Assembly (NCBI GenBank): GCA_018648805.1
Contig: JABGQM010000028.1
Span: 1 to 55,404 of the forward strand
Reading direction: 5' to 3'
Length of the DNA stretch: 55,404 nt
DNA from: Verrucomicrobiota bacterium
GTDB lineage: Bacteria > Verrucomicrobiota > Kiritimatiellia > UBA8416 > JABMPJ01
Positions within the stretch are counted from its first letter, which is position 1; each line of letters opens with the position of its first letter. Below, piece by piece: positions 1 through 8,562 of the stretch. The notes beneath the pieces were generated by a model, which was not told the DNA's origin, ran no database searches, and saw only the letters and a list, made by a program, of their open reading frames with translations. Position numbers and translations under genes: made by a program.

Positions 1-360
1 AGCGTAGATGTGCGTGTAGATCGTCTCCTTGCACACCCAAGGCCGCCCCTCAAGCCGAGCGCGACCACTGATCATATCGGGAGTCCAACCGTCTTGAAGA
101 CGGCTCTCTGCGTCTGCTTTCACCTCCTCAGTGAAGCGCCGCGGTCCCGGCCGTTTGGCCCGATCCTGTGCCATTTCATGCGCCTGTCGCGGTTGGTATC
201 CATTCCCGCCAGTGTTCCTGGCGACCTCTCGACAGATCGAACTCGGCGAACGGCCCAAGCGCCGAGCTATCTCTCGCTTCCCGTACCCGGCTTGACGCCA
301 CATTCGAATCAGATTACGTTCTGTTCTGGTCACGCGTTTGTAAGTCACTACGTCCTCCAT
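1..360 (-). mobile_element. IS30-family transposase, N-terminal part, cut by the window edge
   Basis: The minus strand is open from an ATG at 360 to base 1, 120 codons without a stop. The translation begins MEDVVTYKRVTRTERNLI and continues with a helix-turn-helix typical of IS30 transposases (GKREIARRLGRSPSSICREV), followed by a GYQPRQAH stretch and the family landmark GWTPDMISGR, ending at an ETIYTHIYA segment. In IS30 proteins the DDE catalytic domain follows; here it lies beyond the window. I could not define the terminal inverted repeat in 361-464. Whether the element is intact cannot be judged from this end alone. Confidence 0.85.
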
Positions 361-464
361 GTATTGCTAGTACACGAAGAACGTACCTTACCGCGTGACC
401 ATTTTCATCTCACAAGTGTTGCGCTGGCTACTCGCGCGCGGGATCCTTCGCCCTTCACCCTTCC

Positions 465-800
465 CTACATCTCTTTCTGCTTCAGGATCTTACGCATCTG
501 GGTCGAGTGCGCCAGCGTGTCGCCGGCCACCATCGCGGCACCGACGTGAACCGCCTCCATCATCTCCTCATCGGACACGCCCAGTGAGAGGCACTTGTTG
601 GTATAGGCATCAATGCAGTAAGGGCAGTGGCGCACCGTCGAGACCGCGAGGGCGATCAGCGTCTTCTCGCGCTCGGTCAACGCGCCGGCCGAGGTGGCCT
701 TGGCATAGTAATCGAAAAAGGCGTCGCCCAGCGCGGGGGCGTGCTCTCCGATATTCGGAAAGTCCGCCAGGTCCTTCGTCTCGTAGTACGTATCGCTCAT
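465..800 (-). CDS. AhpD/carboxymuconolactone-decarboxylase-like peroxidase
   Basis: This 111-residue all-helical protein has the CPYC redox pair at residues 59 and 62, as in alkylhydroperoxidase AhpD-type proteins, which reduce peroxides through a CxxC thiol pair. The pattern around it (EREKTLIALAVSTVRHCPYC, then EAVHVGAAM) is typical of the family. The N-terminus (MSDTYYETKDL) resembles the small peroxidase-like proteins found beside arsenosugar biosynthesis genes, but no such genes are near. I place the start at 800 because GGGAGG lies 7 nt upstream; an ATG five codons further up would overlap that ribosome site. It is a single gene between the IS30 fragment and an array. Confidence 0.85.
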   Translation of the reverse strand: MSDTYYETKDLADFPNIGEHAPALGDAFFDYYAKATSAGALTEREKTLIALAVSTVRHCPYCIDAYTNKCLSLGVSDEEMMEAVHVGAAMVAGDTLAHSTQMRKILKQKEM

Positions 801-938
801 CTCGGTTCCTCCCATTAGTCAGTCCACACTCTAAGCCCTGACGTCATAGACCGCAAACGGCAACTGCGCGGCGTTAAGGATAGCGTTTCGAATTCATGGG
901 CGAAGGCACTCGCACCGCTGAATCCCTATGAATTTGAA

Positions 939-1040
939 CGCCCAACACCCAACATCCAACGCCCAACACCCAAGTGAAGAGGGGCAACATGCTCATCTTT
1001 CCTTGGACGTTGGATGTTGGGCGTTGGTTGTTGGATGTTG
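939..1040. repeat. Two-armed heptad word array (CNNCCAA family)
   Basis: The left arm (939-973) is five consecutive heptads CNNCCAA with NN = GC, AC, AT, GC, AC. The right arm (1003-1037) is five heptads of the complement; read on the other strand NN = AT, AA, GC, AT, GT. A 29-nt spacer separates them, so the arms can pair imperfectly. The array lies in the 348-nt gap between the divergent AhpD-like and FmdB-like genes. The rest of the gap shows nothing clear beyond the ribosome-binding sites. A second array of the same family is at 28603-28731. Confidence 0.9.
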
Positions 1041-1148
1041 ACTCTTCCTCCCCGGAGAAAGCCGGGGCGTAAGTCGCAGCTCTGCATCCGTTTGACACTC
1101 CCCCTCCAGTTAGGCTACATTTTGGGCTGATTATTAGGGGAAAGATCA

Positions 1149-1493
1149 ATGCCGACATACGAATACGAATGCCGCGAATGCGGCCACATTTTCGAGAAGT
1201 TCCAGTCCATGACCGCTGAACGGCTCAAGACCTGTCCGGAGTGCAAGGGGCGGATTGACCGCCTGATTGGGACGGGGGCCGGAATCATCTTCAAGGGCAG
1301 CGGATTCTACGAAACCGATTACCGCAGCGACTCCTATCAGAAGGGCGCTCAGAAAGCGTCCAGCAGCTCGGCGGCCTCCACGGCCTCATCCAAGGCTGCG
1401 GACAAGAAGAAGGGCAGCGACTCCACACCGGCGGCGAAGCCTGCGGACGCCAAGACGTCGTCCGTTTCAAGCAAGAAAACCCCTAACCCGTAG
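1149..1493 (+). CDS. FmdB-family zinc-ribbon protein
   Basis: The 114-residue protein opens MPTYEYECRECGHIFE, the FmdB/CxxC_CxxC_SSSS signature, with paired cysteines at 8/11 and 29/32 forming a small zinc ribbon. The second half (from about residue 65) is a low-complexity Ser/Ala/Lys tail, common in this family. Family members are putative regulatory or nucleic-acid-associated proteins with no fixed function. AGGGG precedes the ATG by about 8 nt. The next zinc-ribbon gene starts 9 nt after its stop, so the two are probably co-transcribed. Confidence 0.88.
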   Translation: MPTYEYECRECGHIFEKFQSMTAERLKTCPECKGRIDRLIGTGAGIIFKGSGFYETDYRSDSYQKGAQKASSSSAASTASSKAADKKKGSDSTPAAKPADAKTSSVSSKKTPNP

Positions 1494-1502
1494 GTCAACC
1501 CC

Positions 1503-2189
1503 ATGCCCACCTGTCTGCACTGTAGCGCCGAGAATACGCTGGGCCGCGTCTTCTGTTTTCGATGCGGCAAGAAGCTCGAACTGGCCGAGCCCACGGCGGC
1601 CGACCTGAGGGTCAAGAAGCGGACCAATGTGGTCTCGAGCCTGTCGGGGTTCGTGTTGCTCGTGGCCGCCGTGTTGGTCATCGGTGCGGGAATCCGGTTC
1701 TGGCCAGAGGGAGATCCGCTTGGACTGGCGCCTTCGAAGACCGGCGCCAAGCGCGTCTCGCTGGCGCTGCGCGGCATGCACCTGTCCGAGGGCACCGAAT
1801 CGGTCGGGAGCGCGTTCCGCGAATCTGACATCAACGCCTATCTCAATCAGTTGCGCGTCGAAGCGCTGGGCGTATCCGGTTTCAGTGTCGAGCTGACCCC
1901 CGACCGTATCCGACTGCGTATGCACCAGGATGATAAGCCCTGGAAGATCTTGTGGATGACGTTTTATCCCACCTTCACACGCGACCTGGTGTTGAAGCCG
2001 GTCGAGGGCGGCACGGTTGAAGTGGTCAGCGCCAAGATCGGCCATCTGCCCCTGCCGGCGGCATTTTCCGAGTCGACCGCACAGCGCTTCCGTGACCTCT
2101 TCGAAGGCGAGCGCGAAATGCTCGTGCTCAAGCGTGTGCAGGAGATCGAACTCAAAGATCGGGCGATTGCCCTGGTCGTAGGGCAGTAG
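1503..2189 (+). CDS. Zinc-ribbon membrane-anchored protein of unknown function
   Basis: The 228-residue product starts with a zinc ribbon (Cys 4/7 and 18/21), then has one strongly hydrophobic segment at about 43-64, and a roughly 160-residue domain that should lie outside the cytoplasm. I do not recognise the C-terminal domain. The layout (cytosolic zinc ribbon, one membrane helix, periplasmic domain) is common in PVC and related bacteria for uncharacterised proteins. It follows the FmdB-like gene closely and is 4 nt ahead of the next ORF, suggesting one transcript. Confidence 0.7.
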   Translation: MPTCLHCSAENTLGRVFCFRCGKKLELAEPTAADLRVKKRTNVVSSLSGFVLLVAAVLVIGAGIRFWPEGDPLGLAPSKTGAKRVSLALRGMHLSEGTESVGSAFRESDINAYLNQLRVEALGVSGFSVELTPDRIRLRMHQDDKPWKILWMTFYPTFTRDLVLKPVEGGTVEVVSAKIGHLPLPAAFSESTAQRFRDLFEGEREMLVLKRVQEIELKDRAIALVVGQ

Positions 2190-2193
2190 AGCG

Positions 2194-3444
2194 ATGGGCC
2201 GCTGCCCCACTGTGCTGCTGGGTCTGTTTCTGCTGGCCATGCCCGCGTGGGGCCAACCGCTTGACCTGTCGCGCCTGGATGCCCTCAAGACCCATCGTAC
2301 CACCTCGCGCCGCTTTGCCGTGGTGGGGCCGCGCACGCTCGACAATCTTGAAGCGGGACGCTGGGCCGAGACGGTGGTCGGCCGGGTCGAGGATCTGTTG
2401 GGTCTACCTATTCCCTTCCGGTATCGTGAGATCCGCATCGTGATTCGCCCCTCCGCCAGCGTGACCGGTACGGTGTCGGCGGCCGTCTGCGGCCCACTCG
2501 CTTTGACCCAGCGGGTCGAGGCCGGGTGCCTGGTGCAGCGCTTGGTGGTGCCCTCGGCTGACTGTCTGCCCGAGGAACCCGTGCGTGTCGCCTTCTGTCG
2601 TCTCTTGCTGGAGGGGTTCTTTCCGTCGTCGCGGCCCACCCCAGAGCGGCCCGCTGCCCAGCCTGTTGCCGTGCCGCGCTGGCTGAGCGTGGGGCTGGCG
2701 CGCAACCTGACGCGCATGCAGCGCGAGGCGGATGCACGCGCCGTGCTGGATGCCTGGCAGGTGGGGCGCGTAGCGCCACTGGCCGAGTGGTTGGTTAAAG
2801 ACCCACAGACGTGGGACCGCCTGACCGACGGACCGGTCGCCGGCGTATGGATGGCGTGGCTGCTGGAGGCCCCCCTGGGGCAGGCCCGTATGCGGTGGCT
2901 GTTCGATCACCTCAATCAGCGCGAAGCCGTGAGCGTGGATGACGCCGCCAGTGAGCTGGTGCACGTGGCGAGTCGGGCCGATATGGAAGTGGCCTGGGAT
3001 GCCTGGATCATGCGTCAGAAGCGCAAGGTCTTTCGTCCCGGAACCGTTCCACCCGCGGCCGTGGAACGCTTTGCCGCCGAGTTGTTGCTTTATCCCGGAG
3101 GTTTTGGTATTCCCTTGGCCAGTGGAATCGAAAGGGGCGACGGATTTGTTGCCCTCGTTGCACAGCGCGAGGCAGATTGGATCGATGGGTTCTGCCGCAC
3201 CAAGCTGGCCGCCTTGCGCGTGCTGGCGGTGGGCCGCGGCCGCGCCTTTCACCGAGCGGTGGACGGCTATGCGGAATTTCTGGATGCCCTGGCCCGGAAC
3301 AAACGTCCGGACCGGCTGAGGGAATTGCTCGGTGCGGCTGAGATCGAGATGCAACAGTTGAAGGCGGCGGTGCGAACGCCGGCGCCTGACCCGATGAACG
3401 AGGCGGAGCATGACGACAAAGGCGCAGAAAACATTGGTGGGTAA
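2194..3444 (+). CDS. Secreted protein of unknown function
   Basis: A 416-residue protein with a clear signal peptide (hydrophobic LLGLFLLAMPAWG, cleavage near residue 20). The body is rich in Arg, Ala and Val, with no catalytic motif or domain that I recognise. It starts 4 nt after the preceding gene and overlaps argH by 35 nt, so it sits in the same transcription unit. The overlap length makes translational coupling to argH plausible. No function is assigned. Confidence 0.65.
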   Translation: MGRCPTVLLGLFLLAMPAWGQPLDLSRLDALKTHRTTSRRFAVVGPRTLDNLEAGRWAETVVGRVEDLLGLPIPFRYREIRIVIRPSASVTGTVSAAVCGPLALTQRVEAGCLVQRLVVPSADCLPEEPVRVAFCRLLLEGFFPSSRPTPERPAAQPVAVPRWLSVGLARNLTRMQREADARAVLDAWQVGRVAPLAEWLVKDPQTWDRLTDGPVAGVWMAWLLEAPLGQARMRWLFDHLNQREAVSVDDAASELVHVASRADMEVAWDAWIMRQKRKVFRPGTVPPAAVERFAAELLLYPGGFGIPLASGIERGDGFVALVAQREADWIDGFCRTKLAALRVLAVGRGRAFHRAVDGYAEFLDALARNKRPDRLRELLGAAEIEMQQLKAAVRTPAPDPMNEAEHDDKGAENIGG

Positions 3445-4801
3445 CGTGGACAGCCATGTCCTGGCGTTCACGATCGGCAAAGACCCCGTTCTTGACCTGG
3501 CCCTGGCTGAGGTCGACTGTATTGGCTCGGCCGCACACGTGACCATGCTGGCCGGACTCGACGGGGGCACGGGCCCGCTCTTCACCCCCTCCGAGCACGC
3601 CGCCATCATCGCGGCCCTGCGCGACATCATGGCGACCATCCGGGCGGGTAAGTTCCGGATCACCGCGGCCGACCAGGACGTCCATCTCGCCGTCGAACGG
3701 ATGCTGAGCAAGACCCTTGGGCCGATCGGCCGGCGCATTCATACCGCCCGCAGCCGCAACGACCAGGTGGCGACCGATCTGCGCCTGTTCGCCAAGACAG
3801 AGCTTCTGGACCTACTCAATGAAGGCGCGGCCCTGGCCGCCGCCCTGCTGGCTTTTGCTCAGCGCTACAAGAACGTGCCGATGGTGGGGCGAACCCACAT
3901 GCAGCCGGCCATGCCCAGCTCGGTGGGGGTGTGGGCCTCGGCCCACGCTGAAAGTCTGCTGGATGATATGGCTCTGGCCATGTCGGCCTACGACTTCAAT
4001 GACCGCTGTCCGCTCGGTTCGGCCGCCGGGTACGGGGTGCCGCTACCGATCGACCGGCAGCTCACGTCGGACCTGCTCGGCTTCTCGGCTCCGCAGCACA
4101 ATGTGCTCTATGCCGGCAATGCGCGCGGCAAGTGTGAAACCGTGATTCTCTCCGCCTGCACCCAGGTGATGTTGAGCCTCTCCCGGCTAGCCGAAGACCT
4201 GATTCTGTTCACCACACCCGAGATGCCTTACTTCACGCTGCCGGCCGCCTATTGCACCGGAAGCAGCATCATGCCGCAGAAGCAGAACCCGGATGTGGCC
4301 GAGCTCGTGCGGGCCAAGGCCTCACGCGTTATGGGGCACCTGACCGCGGCCATGGGCGTGGTCAAGGGGCTGCCCAGTGGCTACAACCGCGACCTGCAAG
4401 AGGTCAAGGAGCCCTTCATGGAGGGTGTCGCCACCACGCGCGCCTGCCTGGTCGTGATGGCCCGGCTCGTGGAGGGTATGACCGCCAATCGCAAGGCGCT
4501 GGGTGATGCCTTTGAGGCGGGCGTCTTCGCGGCTGACCGGGCCCTCGAACTGGTCGCTGAAGGCATGCCTTTCCGCGATGCCTACCAGCAGGTCAAAGAC
4601 AACCTGGATGCGCTGGAATGCACGAGCCCGAAGGACGCGGTGGCGCAGAAAAACCATCTCGGTGCACCGGCCGGACTCGATCTGGCCCTGCTGAAGGGGC
4701 GCGTCAAGGCGGTTAAGCTCTTTGCCAGAGATGAGAAAAAACAGTATTACAAATGTATATCGGCCCTCTTGGGGACGAACTATCCGGAAATGGGAGCGTA
4801 G
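3410..4801 (+). CDS. argH: Argininosuccinate lyase
   Basis: This 463-residue member of the fumarase/aspartase superfamily should split argininosuccinate into arginine and fumarate, the last step of arginine synthesis. Visible landmarks are TARSRNDQVATDLRLF, the GRTHMQPA segment with the catalytic-base His region, and the loop GSSIMPQKQNPD that carries the catalytic Ser. The length matches the family. The usual N-terminal WGGRF motif is absent; after the divergent first 20 residues the alignment resumes at LAEVDCIGSAAHVTML. GAGGCGGAGC directly precedes the start. The ORF begins 35 nt before the upstream secreted-protein gene ends. Other arg genes are not in the window. Confidence 0.9.
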   Translation: MTTKAQKTLVGNVDSHVLAFTIGKDPVLDLALAEVDCIGSAAHVTMLAGLDGGTGPLFTPSEHAAIIAALRDIMATIRAGKFRITAADQDVHLAVERMLSKTLGPIGRRIHTARSRNDQVATDLRLFAKTELLDLLNEGAALAAALLAFAQRYKNVPMVGRTHMQPAMPSSVGVWASAHAESLLDDMALAMSAYDFNDRCPLGSAAGYGVPLPIDRQLTSDLLGFSAPQHNVLYAGNARGKCETVILSACTQVMLSLSRLAEDLILFTTPEMPYFTLPAAYCTGSSIMPQKQNPDVAELVRAKASRVMGHLTAAMGVVKGLPSGYNRDLQEVKEPFMEGVATTRACLVVMARLVEGMTANRKALGDAFEAGVFAADRALELVAEGMPFRDAYQQVKDNLDALECTSPKDAVAQKNHLGAPAGLDLALLKGRVKAVKLFARDEKKQYYKCISALLGTNYPEMGA

Positions 4802-4804
4802 ATC

Positions 4805-5593
4805 ATGAGCGAGGCAAGAGGATGGACGTGTCACGGCGTAGCGATGCGAAGCCGAATGAGCATGTGGGTGGCCGGCGCCGCGATGTGGCTGCTGGGAACG
4901 ATGCCGCTGTGGGCCCAGGAGGCCGCCGCCGCCGCGGGGGAAGAGGCGCAGCGCCTCTCCTGGCAGGAGGTCGTTGAAAACGGTGGCTGGCTGATGATTG
5001 TGCTGGCCGTGATGTCACTGGTGACCGTGGCCTTTATACTTTATTTCTTTGCCATTCTGCGCGTGCGCTCGGTGGCGCCCCGGCCCCTGCACCGCGAGTT
5101 GGTGGAAAGATTGCGTGCTGGCGATGTGAAGGATGCGCGCAAGGCCTGCGAGTACCGGCCCACGCCTCTGGCGGCGGTTACGCTCGTGGCGATCGACTAT
5201 ATCCAGAGCGTCGAGGATCCGGATGGCATGCTGCTCAAAGATGTCATGCAGGGCGAAGGGGCACGCCAGGCCGAGGCCATGGAAGGTCAGACCCGCTACT
5301 TGCTCGATATCGCCACGATCGCACCGATGGTCGGACTCCTCGGTACCGTCTTCGGGATGCTGCGCGCGTTCAGCGCCGTGGCCCTCGACATTGCGCAGGC
5401 GCGTCCCATGGTCCTGGCCGGCGGTGTGTCCCAGGCGCTGGTGACGACGGCCTTCGGCCTGATGGTCGGTATTCCGGCCATGATGTTCTACTCCTATTTC
5501 CGTCGCCGCGCCTCCACGCTGGTCTCGCAGCTTGAAGCCGCCTCGACCGACGTCCTGACCGCTCTGCTGAGCCGGAAGGTGGAAGCGGAATGA
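4805..5593 (+). CDS. MotA/TolQ/ExbB-family proton channel protein
   Basis: The 262-residue protein has an N-terminal hydrophobic segment resembling a signal peptide (VAGAAMWLLGTMPLWAQ), then a membrane helix near 55-80, a cytoplasmic region, and two further helices near 155-215 with the TolQ/ExbB pattern IAPMVGLLGTVFGM. These proteins form the proton-conducting stator with an ExbD/TolR partner, encoded next with a 4-nt overlap. The start at 4805 has GGGAG upstream; internal ATGs at about 4847 and 4856 would give a shorter n-region and cannot be excluded. ExbB proteins with an added N-terminal secreted segment are common outside proteobacteria. Confidence 0.85.
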   Translation: MSEARGWTCHGVAMRSRMSMWVAGAAMWLLGTMPLWAQEAAAAAGEEAQRLSWQEVVENGGWLMIVLAVMSLVTVAFILYFFAILRVRSVAPRPLHRELVERLRAGDVKDARKACEYRPTPLAAVTLVAIDYIQSVEDPDGMLLKDVMQGEGARQAEAMEGQTRYLLDIATIAPMVGLLGTVFGMLRAFSAVALDIAQARPMVLAGGVSQALVTTAFGLMVGIPAMMFYSYFRRRASTLVSQLEAASTDVLTALLSRKVEAE

Positions 5594-6015
5594 ATTTCAG
5601 GACGAACAACAACGCGCCCGATCAGAGTTTCCAGATTGCGCCGATGATCGACGTGATCTTCCTGCTGCTGACCTTCTTCGTGGCGAGTCAGATCTTCTCC
5701 CAGTGGGAGACCGAGATCGATATCACACTGCCCACCGCGCAGAGCAGTGAGCAGCCCGACCGCATCCCCGGTGAGATCATCATTAATATCCACACCGATG
5801 GCGCCGTGGTGGTGAACCAGGTGCGTATGGATGAGTCGGCACTCGATAGTCTGCTCAACCGGATCGTCGACCAGTTCTCTGACTGGGCGGTCCTGATCCG
5901 TGCCGATAAGGACACGCGCTACGAAGACGTGATCGACGTTCTGGACGCCTGTCGGCGCGCCGATATTTGGAACGTCTCGTTTGCCACCACCATTTCAGAC
6001 GACGGTCCCGAATGA
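5590..6015 (+). CDS. ExbD/TolR-family biopolymer transport protein
   Basis: A 141-residue protein with one membrane helix (about 16-36) carrying the conserved aspartate in the segment PMIDVIFLLLTFFV, the residue that takes part in proton flow in ExbD/TolR. The periplasmic domain follows. It overlaps the ExbB-like gene by ATGA and the downstream TPR gene also by ATGA, so the three are one operon and probably one machine energising envelope processes. No TonB or TolA partner is visible nearby. Confidence 0.88.
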   Translation: MNFRTNNNAPDQSFQIAPMIDVIFLLLTFFVASQIFSQWETEIDITLPTAQSSEQPDRIPGEIIINIHTDGAVVVNQVRMDESALDSLLNRIVDQFSDWAVLIRADKDTRYEDVIDVLDACRRADIWNVSFATTISDDGPE

Positions 6016-8312
6016 GTATCGGGCGCTTGTTGGGACTCTCAGTTCTGTGTGGCTTTGTCGGTTTAGCCTCGGCCCAACTGGCCGAGGAGGGCGCCGAGCG
6101 TATGGTCCTCGCCGACGGGCTCTTTGCGCGCGAGATGTTCGTCCTTGCGGCCCAGGAGTATGAGGCCATCCTGCGCGAAGAGCCCGATCTTCCCGCCGCC
6201 GATATCGTCCACTTCCGCCTGGGGGAGTGCTACCGCCGCGCCGGCAAGGTGCTCGATGCCGACAAGCAGTTCAGCCTGGTCTTCAAGGAGTATCCCAAGA
6301 GCGAGTTCCGTCACCGTGCCGGCTTCCGCCGCGCCGGCCTCTTCATGGATGCCGGCCACCACGATGCCGCGGCAGATCTCTATCGCGCCGTTATCAAAGC
6401 TAAGCCGCCGGCAGATGTGGCCGCTGCCTGCTGGTATCTCCTGGGCGAAGCCCTCCTTAAGCTGGATAAACCCGATGAGGCCACCACGGCATTCGAGCGG
6501 ATTGAAAAGGAGTATGCCACATCGGAATTCTACACCTATGCACTCCTCAAGCTGGGCCAGTCCCTCGTGCGCAGCGACGACAAGCAGCGCCAGGCCCGCG
6601 CCCTCAAACTGTTTCAGCGTGTGGCCACCAAGCCGCCCGACGCCCGGCTCGGGGCCGAGGGCTGGTTCCAGGTGGCCGAGTGGTATTTCCGGGCCGGTGA
6701 TTTTGCCAAGAGCGCGGATGCCTACCGCCATCTCGGCAAATCCTATCCGACCGATGTTCGTACCCTCGAGTCGCAGCTGCGCGCGGCCTGGGCGGCCCAC
6801 AATGCGGGCCGCTATGCCGATGGTCTGCGTCTGAGCGAATCGGCACCCGCCAGCGGGAGCGATGCCGCCGAGTGGCTCTACCTTAAGGCCAACTGTCAGC
6901 GCCAGCTGCTGCGCCACGCCGATGCGGCCACGGCCTACCGCGCCATGCTCAAGGCTCATGCCTCCAGCCGCTTTGCGGATGCCGCGCGTTATGAATTGGC
7001 GCTGGCACTCTACAAGGATGGCAAGTACCAAGAGGCCGTTAGCGAAGCCGAGGTGTTAACCGGCCACGACGCGCTGCAGAAAGATATCTTCTGGCTGCTG
7101 GCCGAGTCGCATGCCGCACTGAACCAGGCCGATGATGCCGTGCAGTACTACCGCCTGATTGCGCGTGATTATCCGGCCAGCGGCGTGGCCTGCGAAGCCA
7201 CCTATCGCCTGGCGTACCATCTGCAGGCCCGTTCCGATTTTGTGCAGGCCGCCACACAGTTCGGCCAGGTGGCCGCCCAGTGGCCCGAACACGAGCTGGC
7301 CGCGCGGGCCTACTTTGCCTCGGGCTATTGCTGGTCACGCGCCGACAGCGACGAGAAAGCCGTGGCCGCGTGGGCCACGCTGGTCCAGAAACACAAGGAT
7401 GACCCGCTGGTCGAAGAATCCATCTTCCAGAAAGCTATGAGCGAGGTACGGCTCAAGCGCGATAGCGATGCGCTCAGCTCGCTGCGCGAATTGCGGCGCC
7501 GCTTCCCGAAATCGGCCTTCGTCATCGATGCCGCCTACTGGGAGGGCCGTCTCCTCCAGCAGGCCGAACGCTATAGCGATGCCGAGGCCAGCCTGCGTCT
7601 CGTGCTGGCGGCGGATGCGCGGCCCGATCTCAAGCGCGAAGCCCAGCTCGCCCTGGCCTACGTGCTGCAGTCGCAGAACAAAGATCAGGAAGCCGCCGAC
7701 CGTTTCCATAAACTACTCGGCACCCCCGAAGGGAAGGGGCTCTCCCCGTCGCTCCTGCAGTGGCTGGCCGAGTATAGTCTCTCAAAGAAGGACTTTAGCC
7801 GCTGCATTCAGGCCGCTGAACTTCTCGTCACGGACGATCGTGCCGGCAACTGGCAGCAGGCCGGCTGGTACATTCTGGGGCGGGCGCATGATGGACAGGG
7901 CAAGACCGACAAGGCCGTGGCCGCCTATGAACAGGTGGTCCAGGCCGGTGGCGATGCCACCGAAGTGGCCGAAGCGGCCCTCGCACTGGGGGATGCCGCC
8001 CTGGCCGCCAAGCAGATCGACCGTGCCCGCGGATTCTACGAGAAGGCCGGCACCCATCCCGGTAGCACGATCAGTGCACGCGCACGTTCCTATGCCGGCC
8101 AGGCCCGTACGGCCCAGGCCCGCGGGGAGTTCGATGCCGCCGCGCGCTATTTCATGAGCGTCGCCATTCTCTATAACGACCCCGTCCTCGTACCTGACTG
8201 TCTGGCCCAGGCGGCCGTCTGTCTCACCGCTGCCGGCAACACCAACGGCGCCGCGCGCGCTCTGGCTGAGCTCAAACGTCGCTATCCCGACGCCAAACCC
8301 TCGGTTCAATAG
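6012..8312 (+). CDS. Secreted tetratricopeptide-repeat protein of the ExbB/ExbD operon
   Basis: From the ATG at 6012, which overlaps the exbD stop, the product is 766 residues. It has a signal peptide (GLSVLCGFVGLASAQ) and then many consecutive TPR units across nearly the whole length, with recurring Ala/Tyr/Leu spacing such as AAQEYEAILREEP and AADLYRAVIKAKP. Such helical solenoids bind protein partners; in the periplasm it may connect the proton-channel pair to an envelope substrate, as YbgF/CpoB does in the Tol system. The function is inference from operon context. An in-frame ATG further upstream would lie inside exbD and is rejected. Confidence 0.82.
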   Translation: MSIGRLLGLSVLCGFVGLASAQLAEEGAERMVLADGLFAREMFVLAAQEYEAILREEPDLPAADIVHFRLGECYRRAGKVLDADKQFSLVFKEYPKSEFRHRAGFRRAGLFMDAGHHDAAADLYRAVIKAKPPADVAAACWYLLGEALLKLDKPDEATTAFERIEKEYATSEFYTYALLKLGQSLVRSDDKQRQARALKLFQRVATKPPDARLGAEGWFQVAEWYFRAGDFAKSADAYRHLGKSYPTDVRTLESQLRAAWAAHNAGRYADGLRLSESAPASGSDAAEWLYLKANCQRQLLRHADAATAYRAMLKAHASSRFADAARYELALALYKDGKYQEAVSEAEVLTGHDALQKDIFWLLAESHAALNQADDAVQYYRLIARDYPASGVACEATYRLAYHLQARSDFVQAATQFGQVAAQWPEHELAARAYFASGYCWSRADSDEKAVAAWATLVQKHKDDPLVEESIFQKAMSEVRLKRDSDALSSLRELRRRFPKSAFVIDAAYWEGRLLQQAERYSDAEASLRLVLAADARPDLKREAQLALAYVLQSQNKDQEAADRFHKLLGTPEGKGLSPSLLQWLAEYSLSKKDFSRCIQAAELLVTDDRAGNWQQAGWYILGRAHDGQGKTDKAVAAYEQVVQAGGDATEVAEAALALGDAALAAKQIDRARGFYEKAGTHPGSTISARARSYAGQARTAQARGEFDAAARYFMSVAILYNDPVLVPDCLAQAAVCLTAAGNTNGAARALAELKRRYPDAKPSVQ

Positions 8313-8346
8313 GGGCATACTGCCGGTAGTGCCCCCCCGTAGACAC

Positions 8347-8387
8347 AAAAAGAGGGCCGCTGCCTTGTGCATTCAACAACGACCCTC
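8347..8387 (-). terminator. Intrinsic terminator, minus strand
   Basis: The arms 8377-8387 and 8352-8362 form an 11-bp stem on the minus-strand RNA, with two G-U pairs and a 14-nt loop, followed by five T (8351-8347). On the plus strand the same arms give two C-A mismatches, so the hairpin is better on the minus strand. A T6 run at 8394-8399 could still let it act on plus-strand readthrough from the TPR gene. Confidence 0.6.
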
Positions 8388-8451
8388 GTGCCCTTTTTTC
8401 GGCCAGCCGCCGGAGACTACCGTCATCAAGCAGCCGGCACGACATCAAAAC
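8347..8451 (-). ncRNA. Candidate structured small RNA, about 105 nt
   Basis: On the minus strand an extended -10 box (TGCTATAAT) ends at 8458 and would start transcription near 8451. The transcript then contains TCGTGCC (8442-8436), which is the exact complement of GGCACGA (8392-8386), closing an inner hairpin built on GCCGG/CCGGC. It ends in a perfect 11-pair stem (two G-U pairs) followed by five T. No ORF of useful size lies on this strand here. I do not recognise it as tmRNA, 4.5S, 6S or RNase P RNA. The evidence is promoter, fold and terminator only. Confidence 0.45.
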
Positions 8452-8457
8452 GGGCAG

Positions 8458-8466
8458 ATTATAGCA
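8458..8466 (-). promoter_or_regulatory. Extended -10 promoter for the candidate small RNA
   Basis: The minus strand reads TGCTATAAT here, a consensus -10 hexamer with the upstream TGn extension. No good -35 hexamer is seen at the usual distance, which extended -10 promoters can tolerate. The predicted start is about 7 nt downstream. Confidence 0.45.
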
Positions 8467-8562
8467 ATCTATCTCTATCCATCCAGCACACCTCCTTGGT
8501 TGATGTACCTAATGCAGGTGAGTTATAGAGCATAAACCGGGCCAAGTGGAGAATCGGAGGAC

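Noticed and set aside
939..1040. Coding sequence through the heptad array (minus-strand frame of 94 codons)
   Set aside because: The frame translates the words as low-complexity sequence and has no ribosome site that fits. It is treated as non-coding.
2404..3738. A 444-codon minus-strand frame opposite the secreted protein and argH
   Set aside because: Composition is Arg/His-rich without any motif, and the opposite strand has argH. It is a shadow frame.
8347..8399. Plus-strand terminator of the TPR operon
   Set aside because: On the plus strand the stem has two C-A mismatches; on the minus strand it is perfect with two G-U pairs. I call it a minus-strand terminator and only note that it could act weakly the other way.
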